From NCBI RefSeq assembly GCF_003952945.1, contig NZ_QXGK01000002.1:1-64000 (forward strand): 64,000 bases of DNA, given 5' to 3'. Numbering within the stretch: the first letter of the stretch is position 1; every line of letters starts with the position of its first letter. The DNA is from Bifidobacterium samirii. GTDB taxonomy: Bacteria; Actinomycetota; Actinomycetes; Actinomycetales; Bifidobacteriaceae. The notes under the pieces are model-generated. The model saw only the letters and a program-made list of their open reading frames with translations. It made no database searches and was not told where the DNA came from. Shown here one piece after another: positions 25,328 to 33,604 of the stretch. A program made the translations under genes and the position numbers.

Positions 25328-26476
25328 CTACCGGTCGCCGCGCCGCCGGACGACCTGGATGATCAGCACCGCGATGCCGCACAGCAGGCCACCGATCGGC
25401 CACGGCAGCCAGAACAGGTTCGTGGCCGCCGTGTCTCCGGCGGCGTCCCAGTCCATCCGGCCGTCCGCGCCGATCGCGCCGGTGAACAGCAGCCACAGTC
25501 CCGCGATGGTCGCGACGAGCATGATCACGCCGCACACCGCGCCGGTCAGCACGTCGTAGAAGTCGGCGCGCCCCTCGCGTTCGTGTGCCTCCTTCTCCGC
25601 CTCCCTGTTGTAGCCGCCGATGTCCAGCATCGCGTGCAGGACGCCGCCCCATACGAACAGCGTCACACCGATCGCGCACGCCAGCAGCATGACGGCGGCC
25701 GGCCAGCCATCATCCTGTCCCAGCATGCCGTCCGCCCAGGTGGTGACGCCCACGCCGGTCATGATGGCCGCGATGCCGGCGACGACCGCGACGGCGAGAC
25801 GCCGCGCGCCCGTCTCGTGATCGCGCATCGTGTAGAAGTCCTCGACGTACGGGTGGGCACGCCGGAACGCGGCGTGGCCCATGCAGGCGGGGACGATGAG
25901 GGCGAGGCCGGCGACCACGCCGACGGCGATGCATGCGAAGGTCAGCAGGTCGTTGAGCGGGCTGTCGCCCAGGATCGACGCCGTGTCGTCGAACAGGGCG
26001 GCCGCGGCCGTGCCGGCGATGATCGCGCCGACGCCGACGGCGAGACGCATCGCGAACGAGCGGCGATGCTCGTCGTAGCCGGTCACGTCCTGCGCGGCCG
26101 GCGACCCGAATGGGATGGCCGGCGTTGCCGGGCCGACGATGGTCGGATCGTCCGCATCATCATTCGCAGCATCCGCATCATCCGGCGACCCGCCACCGGA
26201 TTCGCCCGCCGTCGCATCGGCTCCGGCGTCCCGACCTGAAGTGCCGGACGCCGCCGTGGACGCGCCGGACGGGCGGCTCACGTCGCCCATGACCAGGTCG
26301 TCGAGCGTGCAGCCGAACAGGTCGCAGATCATGAGCAGCTTGTCCATCTCCGGATACGCCTTCTCCGACTCCCATTTGGAGACCGCCTGCCGCGAGACGC
26401 CCAGCAGCATCGCCAGCCGCTCCTGGGTGAGGTTGCGCCGGGTGCGCAGGTATTGCAGATTCGTGCGGAAGCTCAT
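25328..26476 (-). CDS. XRE-family regulator with C-terminal membrane domain
   Basis: This 382-residue protein starts with a helix-turn-helix (about 1-65: LTQERLAMLLGVSRQAVSKWESEKAYPEMDKL). A low-complexity Asp/Gly/Ala linker (about 75-125) and about six hydrophobic segments follow. HTH-plus-membrane proteins are common in Firmicutes and bifidobacteria and may sense envelope stress, but targets are unknown. AAAGGA precedes the ATG. Confidence 0.83.
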   Translation of the reverse strand: MSFRTNLQYLRTRRNLTQERLAMLLGVSRQAVSKWESEKAYPEMDKLLMICDLFGCTLDDLVMGDVSRPSGASTAASGTSGRDAGADATAGESGGGSPDDADAANDDADDPTIVGPATPAIPFGSPAAQDVTGYDEHRRSFAMRLAVGVGAIIAGTAAAALFDDTASILGDSPLNDLLTFACIAVGVVAGLALIVPACMGHAAFRRAHPYVEDFYTMRDHETGARRLAVAVVAGIAAIMTGVGVTTWADGMLGQDDGWPAAVMLLACAIGVTLFVWGGVLHAMLDIGGYNREAEKEAHEREGRADFYDVLTGAVCGVIMLVATIAGLWLLFTGAIGADGRMDWDAAGDTAATNLFWLPWPIGGLLCGIAVLIIQVVRRRGDR

Positions 26477-26754
26477 GATGCCGTCCTTTGCTTGGGCCGG
26501 CCGCCCGGTCAGGCGCGGCCGGCCGCACCGTCGTTCCGGCGCGATGCCGTCCCGACGATGCCGTTCTCCGTGGTCGATGCTCCCATCATGCACGGCGCGC
26601 CGTGGCTGCGCCACCATCTTGTGGTTGCAGTCGGCGATGCGCCCGGAAATCGCATGCAACCAACGGTTGCATCCGCGTGATTCCAACGATATCGGGGCAT
26701 TGTCAGCCGTATCGTCCACCGCAATGCCGGCCGCGCCATCAGCCGCGACGACGA

Positions 26755-27000
26755 ACCTTCGCAACGGACGCGCGATCGCACGACCCTCGTGTCCGTTGTG
26801 AAGTCTCGCCATGCCGGAACTTCACAACGGGCACGCACGCATCTCAATTGCGTGCCGAAAAGGACGTTTGAGGGATTCCGCCGCTCACGTTCCTCGCGCA
26901 ATCGGCATGCCTGCGCGAGGAACATGAGTCTTCAGGACGCCCGGATGTCACTTTGCTCGCGCAGACGTGCCGATTGCGCTGGGAACATGACGCTTTGAAC
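26755..27000. repeat. Repeat block, inverted relative to 29.5 kb copy
   Basis: About 250 bp of successive imperfect hairpins (CCGTTGTGAAGT/ACTTCACAACGG, CTCACGTTCCTCGCGCA/TGCGCGAGGAACATGAG, and a GTCA...TGAC stem). The whole block aligns by eye with the reverse complement of 29505-29745. It lies between the XRE and MFS genes and no protein is supported in it. Confidence 0.75.
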
Positions 27001-27036
27001 GCAACGGCGGCCACGTCGCTGGCGGACCGCCGCCGC

Positions 27037-28332
27037 TCAGGCGCGGGTCGGGTCCTTCTGGAGCAGCAGGAAGACGAGCGCGGCGACGAGCAGCAGCGCG
27101 ATCGACAGGACGCCGAGCGACGCGCTGCCGGACAGCGTCGTCGTGGTGGCCACGAGGAACGTGCCGATGATCGACGCGGTCTTGCCGAAGATGTCGTAGA
27201 AGCCGTAGTACTCGTTGGCGTGCGACTTGGGGATCAGCCTGCCGTAGTAGGAGCGCGACAGCGCCTGGATGCCGCCCTGGAACATGCCCACCAGGATCGC
27301 CAGGATCCAGAACTCGGTGGCCGAACGCAGGAAGAACGCGGCGAAGAACACGATGCACATGTACGCGACGACCGCGACGACGATCATCGGCTTGCACCCG
27401 TAGCGGCCGGCGAGACGACCGTACAGGATCGCGCACGGGAACGCGACGAACTGGGTGACGAGCAGCGCCACGACCAGCTGCGTCGAATCGATGCCCAGCT
27501 GCGTGCCGTACGACGTGCTCATCGAGATGACCGTGTTCACCGCGTCGATGTAGAAGAAGAACGCGATCATGAACATCCACAGCGGCTTGTTGCGCCGGAT
27601 CGAGCCGAATGTGGAGCCGAGCTCGCGGAACGTGCCGCGCACCGCCTCGCCGAGCCGGTCGCGCGTGGCGCGGTAGTGGACCTGACGGTAGCCGGTGAGC
27701 AGCGGGATCGTGAACAGCACCCACCAGAGGGCGGTGACGACGAACGACGCGCGCGTGCACGCCTCGGTCGACCAGCCGAGCAGCGACGGGCCGCCGAAGA
27801 TCAGCGCGATGCAGCCGATGAACGGGATCGTCGACCCGATGTACCCCCAGCCGTAGCCGTGCGACGACACCTTGTCCATCCGCTCGTTCGTGGTCGTGTC
27901 GACGAGCATCGAATCGTAGAACGTGAGCGAACCGTTCAAGCCGATCGTGGCGAGGATGTAGACGACGAGGAACGGCAGCCACGCCAGCGGCAGCGCCATC
28001 GCCGCGCATGCGATCGCGCCGGTGCCGAAGAATCCGATGAAGAACCGCACCTTCATGCCCTGCACGTCGGCGATCGAGCCGAGCAGCGGCATGAGCAGCG
28101 CGATCACCAGCGAGGCGATCGTCTGCGCGTAGCCCCACGCGGACACGATGTCGCCGTCGTCGGGCATGAGCGAGCTGGCGTAGATCGGCGTGACCGCGGT
28201 CGACAGCAGCACGAACGCGGAGTTGCCCACGTCGTACAGGATCCAGCGCTTCTCGCGGGCCGTGAGCCGCGCGCCGGGCGCGGGGGTCTCGACCGCCTCC
28301 GTGGGCGTCGTGCTGCGTTCGGATTGCGTCAT
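27037..28332 (-). CDS. MFS transporter, UMF1/Atg22-like
   Basis: This 431-residue protein has about 12 membrane segments. The opening WILYDVGNSAFVLLSTAVTPIYASSL (residues after about 30) is typical of the UMF1 family, as are NGSLTFYDSMLVD and GGIQALSRSYYGRLIPKSHANEYYGFYDIFGK. Family members move amino acids or peptides in some organisms; the substrate here is unknown. The ATG has AGGAG upstream. Upstream lie a degenerate tandem repeat and a 7+7 inverted repeat that could be an operator. Confidence 0.85.
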   Translation of the reverse strand: MTQSERSTTPTEAVETPAPGARLTAREKRWILYDVGNSAFVLLSTAVTPIYASSLMPDDGDIVSAWGYAQTIASLVIALLMPLLGSIADVQGMKVRFFIGFFGTGAIACAAMALPLAWLPFLVVYILATIGLNGSLTFYDSMLVDTTTNERMDKVSSHGYGWGYIGSTIPFIGCIALIFGGPSLLGWSTEACTRASFVVTALWWVLFTIPLLTGYRQVHYRATRDRLGEAVRGTFRELGSTFGSIRRNKPLWMFMIAFFFYIDAVNTVISMSTSYGTQLGIDSTQLVVALLVTQFVAFPCAILYGRLAGRYGCKPMIVVAVVAYMCIVFFAAFFLRSATEFWILAILVGMFQGGIQALSRSYYGRLIPKSHANEYYGFYDIFGKTASIIGTFLVATTTTLSGSASLGVLSIALLLVAALVFLLLQKDPTRA

Positions 28333-28430
28333 ACCACTCCTGACCTTCGTTCGTTCCATCGTAGCGGGCGACGGCTTGCGTCCGTCCGCGGGTCGGATGA
28401 ACGCCGGATGAACGTTCCGCGGCGGGCTGC

Positions 28431-28531
28431 CGACAATCCGCCGACGGTCCGACGACAATCCGTCGACGGTCCGACAGCAGTCCACCGGCAATCCGACAAC
28501 AGTCTGCCGATAGCTCGCCGACGGTCCGTCA
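28431..28531. repeat. Degenerate tandem repeat upstream of MFS gene
   Basis: The unit CGACAATCCGNCGACGGTC occurs twice in close succession (about 28-bp step) and then decays into shorter CCGACAAC, GCCGACGGTC pieces. Confidence 0.65.
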
Positions 28532-28545
28532 ACACCGACCCATAC

Positions 28546-28570
28546 TTGACTAATGTACGCCGATAGTCAA
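28546..28570 (-). promoter_or_regulatory. Inverted repeat TTGACTA-N11-TAGTCAA
   Basis: The perfect 7-bp arms lie at 28546-28552 and 28564-28570. Read on the minus strand the first arm gives a -35-like TTGACT with AAGTAT 17 bp later, so the palindrome may be an operator over the MFS promoter. Confidence 0.4.
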
Positions 28571-28616
28571 TTGTGGTGCTCGCCGCCGACGATGAACCCT
28601 ACTACAGGCCCCTTCC

Positions 28617-28832
28617 CCATGTCGCAATCCACACATGAACCGCATCGATCATACGGGTTGCGACGCAGACCGGCTCCCCGCGTCGCAACTTGTACACGAG
28701 TCGGGCGACTCTTACGGATTGCGACGCGACACACGCCCGTAGCGTCGCAATCCGTATGGACATGGGATGAATGCTACGGATTGCGACGCAAAACGACGGA
28801 TCAGCGTCGCAATCCGTAAGAGACGGATGATC
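28617..28832. repeat. GATTGCGACGC palindromic repeat cluster 3
   Basis: About 3.5 units of 61-62 bp, each with GGATTGCGACGC ... GCGTCGCAATCCGTA, lie between the MFS promoter region and the tRNA cluster. Confidence 0.85.
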
Positions 28833-28935
28833 CCACGCAACGATAGACTCGCCGACTCACGATGTCGGCCGGTCGTTGGGGAATATCGGCGGATATACGA
28901 AAGTGGCCAGTCGTTTCCGACCGGCCACTTGTCTG

Positions 28936-29008
28936 TGGAGCTAAGGGGATTCGAACCCCTGACCCTCTCCATGCCATGGAGATGCGCTACCAGCTGCGCC
29001 ATAGCCCC
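28936..29008 (-). tRNA. tRNA-Ala (GGC)
   Basis: The 73-nt cloverleaf has a GGGGCTA/TAGCTCC acceptor stem including the G3:U70 pair that identifies tRNA-Ala. The anticodon loop is ATGGCAT and the T loop TTCGAAT. CCA is not encoded. Confidence 0.95.
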
Positions 29009-29041
29009 AGAATTGAACCCATCACGGCGAACCGCAGGTCG

Positions 29042-29114
29042 TGGGCGATGTAGGAATCGAACCTACGACCCCTTCGGTGTGAACGAAGTGCGCTAGCCGC
29101 TGCGCCAATCGCCC
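29042..29114 (-). tRNA. tRNA-Val (CAC)
   Basis: The 73-nt cloverleaf has acceptor GGGCGAT/ATCGCCC, anticodon stem CTTCG/CGAAG with loop TTCACAC (anticodon CAC), and T loop TTCGATT. CCA is not encoded. Confidence 0.95.
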
Positions 29115-29157
29115 GAGCGATGTTCAATTTGGAGACGCCGAATCACTTCGGCATCCG

Positions 29158-29229
29158 TGGGCGATACAAGATTCGAACTTGTGACCCCTTCCGTGTCAGG
29201 GAAGTGCGCTACCACTGCGCCAACCGCCC
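29158..29229 (-). tRNA. tRNA-Val (GAC)
   Basis: The 72-nt cloverleaf has acceptor GGGCGGT/ATCGCCC, anticodon stem CTTCC/GGAAG with loop CTGACAC (anticodon GAC), and T loop TTCGAAT. Confidence 0.95.
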
Positions 29230-29274
29230 GGGCCTGCGCGACCGACCAAATCTCTCCGGTCAGTCGAACAATCG

Positions 29275-29347
29275 AGCGGACAACGGGACTCGAACCCGCG
29301 GTCTCAACCTTGGCAAGGTTGCGCTTTACCAACTAAGCTATGTCCGC
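29275..29347 (-). tRNA. tRNA-Gly (GCC)
   Basis: The 73-nt cloverleaf has acceptor GCGGACA/TGTCCGC, anticodon stem CAACC/GGTTG with loop TTGCCAA (anticodon GCC), and T loop TTCGAGT. It is the first tRNA of the cluster on the minus strand. Confidence 0.95.
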
Positions 29348-29504
29348 AATCTGTCACCCCGTGGGGCAACGAGTGATTAATATACGCGAACCCCCACCAT
29401 CACGCAAATCACGGCGTGTCGCCTGCAATTCCAACGGTTTCTCCCAGCTTTCACCGGCGTCGGACACCAACTCAATCCTCCGTTTTTCAGCCCGAACACC
29501 GGCC

Positions 29505-29745
29505 GAATCCTCATTTTCCCAGCGCAATCGACACGTGTGCGCGAGCAAAGTGACATCCGGACGGCCTGAACGCTCACGTTCCCAGCGCAGGCATGCCGAT
29601 TGCGCGAGGAACGTGAGCGGCGGAACCGCCCAAACATCCTTTTCGGCACGCGATCGAGACACATGCGCGCCCGTTGCGAAGTTCCGGAGCGGTGAAACCT
29701 CGCAACGGACACGCAGGCCGTACGATCGCGCGCCCGCTGCGAGAA
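29505..29745. repeat. Repeat block, inverted copy of 26.8 kb block
   Basis: This block aligns along its whole length with the reverse complement of 26755-27000. It contains the same series of hairpins, for example CGCTCACGTTCCCAGCGCA with TGCGCGAGGAACGTGAGCG. No protein is supported. Confidence 0.75.
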
Positions 29746-29818
29746 TTCAGAGGAGGGAGGGCGGGATTCAGTTGCAGCCGCCGATGACGGCATCGAGCAA
29801 CAACCGAATCCTCCTTTT

Positions 29819-29925
29819 CGGCACGCAATCGAGACGCGTGCGCGCCCGTTGCGAAGTTCCGGAGCGGTCAAACCTCACAACGGACACGCAGGCCGCGCGA
29901 TTGCGCGTCCGTTGCGAAGGTTCGG
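29819..29925. repeat. Partial direct copy of the 29.6 kb repeat
   Basis: This stretch repeats 29651-29745 in the same orientation (GGCACGCRATCGAGAC, then GTTGCGAAGTTCCGGAGCGG) at high identity. The remaining gap down to the aminotransferase stop at 30038 shows nothing else. Confidence 0.75.
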
Positions 29926-30037
29926 CGCCGCGGAGTCGGGGCGTGGCCGGTTTCCCACCAGGATCCCCGGCGAGACCACCGGAAGGAACCGCCGGAAGGC
30001 ACCACCCCGCACCCCTACAGCTACGTCCCTACACCCC

Positions 30038-31228
30038 CTACAGCCCGTACACCTCGTGCGCGAACCGCTCCAGCACCGGGATCGACCGCTTCACCTTCTC
30101 GGTGTCGATGCAGTAGGCCATGCGGAAGTGGCCGGGCACGCCGAAGCTGTCGGACGGCACGAGGATCAGGTCGTATTCCTTGGCCTTCATGCAGAACGCG
30201 GTCGCGTCGTCCTCGAGCGCCTTGGGGAAGATGTAGAACGTGCCGCCGGGGCGCACCACGTCGAAGCCGATGCCGGTGAGCGCGTCGTACAGCAGGTTCA
30301 TGTTCGTCTCGTACACGCTCAGGTCGCTGGTCATGTCGACGACCTGCGCGACGGCGAGCTGCACGCTGGACGCGGGGCAGTTGTGGCCGGTGCCGCGGCT
30401 GATCTGCCCGCACATCGGCACGATGAGCTCGGCGTCGGTGGCGCGCGGGTTGACGGCCACGTAGCCGATGCGCTCGCCGGGCAGGCTGAGCGACTTGGAC
30501 CACGAGTAGCAGCTGAGCGTGTTGTCGTAGTAGCGGCTCGGGTACGGCTGCGTGCCGCCGTCGAAGACGATCTCGCGGTATGGTTCGTCGCTGATGAGGA
30601 AGATGTCGTGCCCGTATTCGGCCTGCTTGGCGGTCAGGACCGCCGCGAGCCGTTCGAGCGTGGCGGCCGAGTAGACGGCGCCGGACGGGTTGTTGGGCGT
30701 GTTGATGAGCACGGCGGTCACGGCCGGGTTCATCGCCTGTTCGAACGCGTTGAAGTTGATCTGGAACGTGTCCGTGTCGGCGGGCACGACGGTCAGCCGC
30801 GCGCCGCAGCCGGCCACGTACGGCTGGTATTCGGGGAAGTAGGGCGCGAACGTGATGACCTCGTCGCCGGGCGCGGTGACGCAGCGCAGCGCGTGGGCGA
30901 GCGCCCCGGCGGCGCCGGTGGTCGGGAAGATGTGGTCGGCGGTGTAGTCCATGCCGAAGCGTCGGTCGAGGCTGTCGGCGATGGCCTTGCGCACGGACGG
31001 GATGCCGAGGGACGGGCTGTAGCCGTGGAGGGCGACGGGGTCGGCGTCGCGGTAGAGGGCCATGGTCGCGTCGGTGTAGGCGGGCGGGCAGGGCACGCTC
31101 GGGTTGCCGAGGGAATAGTCGTAGACGTTGTCGTAGCCGATTTCGGCGCCGCGCGCGGTGGCGTATTCGCTCAGGCTGCGGATGACGGATTTGCCGCCGA
31201 GCATGGCTTTGTAGTGTTCGTTGATCAT
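30038..31228 (-). CDS. Class I/II PLP-dependent aminotransferase
   Basis: This 396-residue fold-type I enzyme carries NTPNNPSG (Asn180 region), SDEPYREI (Asp214, Tyr217), the Schiff-base Lys245 in SWSKSLSLPGERIGY and an Arg-containing C-terminal domain. It is closest by eye to the aspartate/aromatic or methionine aminotransferase-like group. The substrate cannot be fixed. AAAGGAGG gives a strong start. It is divergent from the DUF2974 gene with a 295-bp gap that holds a TATGAT -10 (about 31447) for that gene and nothing else recognised. Confidence 0.88.
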   Translation of the reverse strand: MINEHYKAMLGGKSVIRSLSEYATARGAEIGYDNVYDYSLGNPSVPCPPAYTDATMALYRDADPVALHGYSPSLGIPSVRKAIADSLDRRFGMDYTADHIFPTTGAAGALAHALRCVTAPGDEVITFAPYFPEYQPYVAGCGARLTVVPADTDTFQINFNAFEQAMNPAVTAVLINTPNNPSGAVYSAATLERLAAVLTAKQAEYGHDIFLISDEPYREIVFDGGTQPYPSRYYDNTLSCYSWSKSLSLPGERIGYVAVNPRATDAELIVPMCGQISRGTGHNCPASSVQLAVAQVVDMTSDLSVYETNMNLLYDALTGIGFDVVRPGGTFYIFPKALEDDATAFCMKAKEYDLILVPSDSFGVPGHFRMAYCIDTEKVKRSIPVLERFAHEVYGL

Positions 31229-31523
31229 CGGTCCTCCTTTGGCGGGTATGGTTCGTTTCTACCACCGTCGCCGCATAATCGCGCGTATCGTCCCGCCGCC
31301 GCGCATCCGGCATCGTCGGCGTCCTCGTCGGCGGCGCCGTCGCCCCCGAAACGTATGTCGGCCGCACGTCCGTCGCATGTCCGCCGCCGACGTTCGCCGT
31401 GGGCATGACGTCGCGGACGGCGTCACGGCCCCGCCGCGGCCGGTCGTTATGATGGGGTGGAATGCGCGCGCCGCCGTGATCGGCCGCCGCGCGCTGACGG
31501 GCATCTGACGAAGGGGGCCGGTG

Positions 31524-32729
31524 ATGGGCAATATCGTCGATTACGTGCGTACGGAGACGCGCCGGTTCGCCACGGTGCCGTTCGGCGCGGCCGACGCGCT
31601 GGTCCTGTCGCTGCTGGTGTACGACGACGTGCCCGACGAGGTGCCGCGTCTGGATAATCTGTCGGCCCGCTACGGGTCGCTGCCGCGCCGGCTGCGCGCG
31701 TTCGACGTGCGTCGGCCGCTCGCGTCGCTGCGCGCGCTGCGCCGGCCGCCGTATGCGGGGATGACGCTCGAATCGGCGGACGACCTGCTGCATCAGGGCG
31801 TGGTGACGCGCGACCATGACGTGAACGTGGTGAGCATCGTCGATCCGCAGGTCACGCATGACTTCTACCGTGCGGCCGCGGCGAATCCGCGGTTCGCGTC
31901 AGTGGAGATGAACGCGTTCTACGAGCGTTTCGACCCGCGGGCGCAGACGCAGTTCGCGGCGCTCACCTACCGGCTGCCGGACGGCACGCTGGCGATCGCG
32001 TTCCGCGGCACGGATGATTCGCTGGTCGGCTGGAAGGAGGATTTCAACATGGCCTTCCAGTATCCGGTGCCGGGGCAGGTGTCGGCGGCGGATTATCTGA
32101 CGCGCGTGGCGGCCCTGTGGGACGGGCCGATCGTGCTCATGGGCCATTCGAAGGGCGGCAATCTGGCGGTGTATGCGGCGATGAACGCGCCGGATGAGGT
32201 GCGCGAACGCGTGCGCACGGTCTATTCGCTGGACGGTCCGGGGTTTCCGGCGGACGTGGTGCATGGCTGCGAGTATGCGCGCGTGCGCGACCGGATCGTC
32301 AAGATCGTGCCGGATTCGTCGGTGATCGGCATGGTGCTGGAGACGCCGGAGCGCTGCACGGTCGTCAAGTCGGACGTGGAGGGGCTGATGCAGCATTTCG
32401 CGTTCTCGTGGCAGATGCGCGGCGGCGAGTTCGTACAGGTGGAGGATCTGGCGGCCAGCTCGCACCTGTTCAACGAGTCGTTGAACCGTTGGATGGCGGA
32501 TCTGACGCAGGAGCAGCGCGAGCATGCGGTGGATGCGATGTTCTCGGTGATGGCCGCAAGCGGCGCCGACAACATCGGCGACATGGTCGAGGCGGGTCCG
32601 AAGGCGATTCCGGAGATGCTGGGCGCGTTCGTCGGGTTGAGCGGCGAGGACCGGCGCAACATCACGCAGGCGATGATGATCCTGCTGACGGCGGCGTTGG
32701 CGCGCAATACGAAGGTGTCGCGCCGCTGA
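31524..32729 (+). CDS. Lipase-like alpha/beta hydrolase, DUF2974 (Mbeg1-like)
   Basis: This 401-residue protein has a hydrolase core with LAIAFRGTDDSLVGWKED and a nucleophile elbow GHSKGG, with Ser209 as the likely nucleophile. The following SLDGPGFP region supplies an Asp. The Mbeg1-like family is common in Gram-positive gut bacteria and its substrate is unknown. No signal peptide is visible. The ATG is preferred over an adjacent GTG because AAGGGG is seven bases upstream. Confidence 0.82.
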   Translation: MGNIVDYVRTETRRFATVPFGAADALVLSLLVYDDVPDEVPRLDNLSARYGSLPRRLRAFDVRRPLASLRALRRPPYAGMTLESADDLLHQGVVTRDHDVNVVSIVDPQVTHDFYRAAAANPRFASVEMNAFYERFDPRAQTQFAALTYRLPDGTLAIAFRGTDDSLVGWKEDFNMAFQYPVPGQVSAADYLTRVAALWDGPIVLMGHSKGGNLAVYAAMNAPDEVRERVRTVYSLDGPGFPADVVHGCEYARVRDRIVKIVPDSSVIGMVLETPERCTVVKSDVEGLMQHFAFSWQMRGGEFVQVEDLAASSHLFNESLNRWMADLTQEQREHAVDAMFSVMAASGADNIGDMVEAGPKAIPEMLGAFVGLSGEDRRNITQAMMILLTAALARNTKVSRR

Positions 32730-32826
32730 CGGCCGCGTCGGCGACCGTCGCGCCGGCATACGTCACGGCGTCACTGCGCCGTTGACGGCCGCGGCGTCCA
32801 CGCCGGCGGCGTAATTGCGACATCAT

Positions 32827-32864
32827 GTCGAATATCCGACTATCATAGGTGGGCGGATAGCCGA
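32827..32864. promoter_or_regulatory. Promoter and candidate operator of tetR-mscS
   Basis: The near-palindrome GTCGAATATCCGAC (32827-32840, 12 of 14 symmetric) abuts a -10-like TATCAT (32841-32846), and a related GGATAGCCGAC follows at 32854-32864. Autorepression by the TetR protein is inferred. Confidence 0.45.
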
Positions 32865-32893
32865 CCCCGGCACGTACGGAAAGGAGCGCCGCC

Positions 32894-33604
32894 ATGCCAC
32901 GCCCACGCAACGATTCGGAGCTGCTGCCCGCCAAGGACCGTATGGAGAACGCGTTCTGGGAGCTGCTCGCCGACCGCGAATACCGCAGGATCACCGTCAC
33001 CGACATCGTGCGCGAGGCCGGCGTCAACCGCAATTCGTTCTACTACCATTACAGCGGCCTGCCGGAGCTCGCCGATTCGGCCATCATGCATCTCATGCAG
33101 CAGGCGCGGCCTGCGATCCCCGGCCCGGATTCCGACCCGGGCGAGACGTGGCGCGCCAACATGGACGAGGCGATGCGCGACCCGGCCGCACGACAGCGCA
33201 TCGGTCGTCTCGCGCTCATCGCCGGCCCGCACAGTTCGCCCGAGCTCGTCGACTCGCTGCGCGACTTCGGCCGGCTCACGCTCGTCGACACGCTGCAGGT
33301 CGACCCGGAGCGCGTCGACCTGAAGACCGAACTCATGCTCGACTTCACCGTCGGCGGCCTGCTCGCCGTGCTGCGGCGCTGGCCGGAGCTGTCGGACCGG
33401 ATCGAACCCGAGGACCTGCTCAACGAGGATCTGGCGATGCTCGCGATGGGCCTGTGCCTGTCGATGTCGAAGGCCGACATGCTCTCCTCGTGGCGGCGCA
33501 TCTTCCGCGACGACGTCGCCGGAGCGGCCGGCCCGTCCGCCGTCATCGACACAGCCGACGCCGACACCGCCGCCGTCCGACCGCAGAAAGGCACCGACGC
33601 ATGA
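32894..33604 (+). CDS. TetR/AcrR-family transcriptional regulator
   Basis: This 236-residue protein has an N-terminal TetR helix-turn-helix (about 15-65: ITVTDIVREAGVNRNSFYYHYSGLPEL) and an all-helical ligand domain. AAAGGAG lies upstream of the ATG. Its stop overlaps the MscS start in ATGA, so regulator and channel are made together. The C-terminal 25 residues are Asp/Ala-rich and disordered. Confidence 0.88.
   Translation: MPRPRNDSELLPAKDRMENAFWELLADREYRRITVTDIVREAGVNRNSFYYHYSGLPELADSAIMHLMQQARPAIPGPDSDPGETWRANMDEAMRDPAARQRIGRLALIAGPHSSPELVDSLRDFGRLTLVDTLQVDPERVDLKTELMLDFTVGGLLAVLRRWPELSDRIEPEDLLNEDLAMLAMGLCLSMSKADMLSSWRRIFRDDVAGAAGPSAVIDTADADTAAVRPQKGTDA

Noticed and set aside
29348-30037. 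Additional tRNA or small RNA gene downstream of the tRNA-Gly
   Set aside because: No further cloverleaf was found; the hairpins belong to the inverted repeat blocks.
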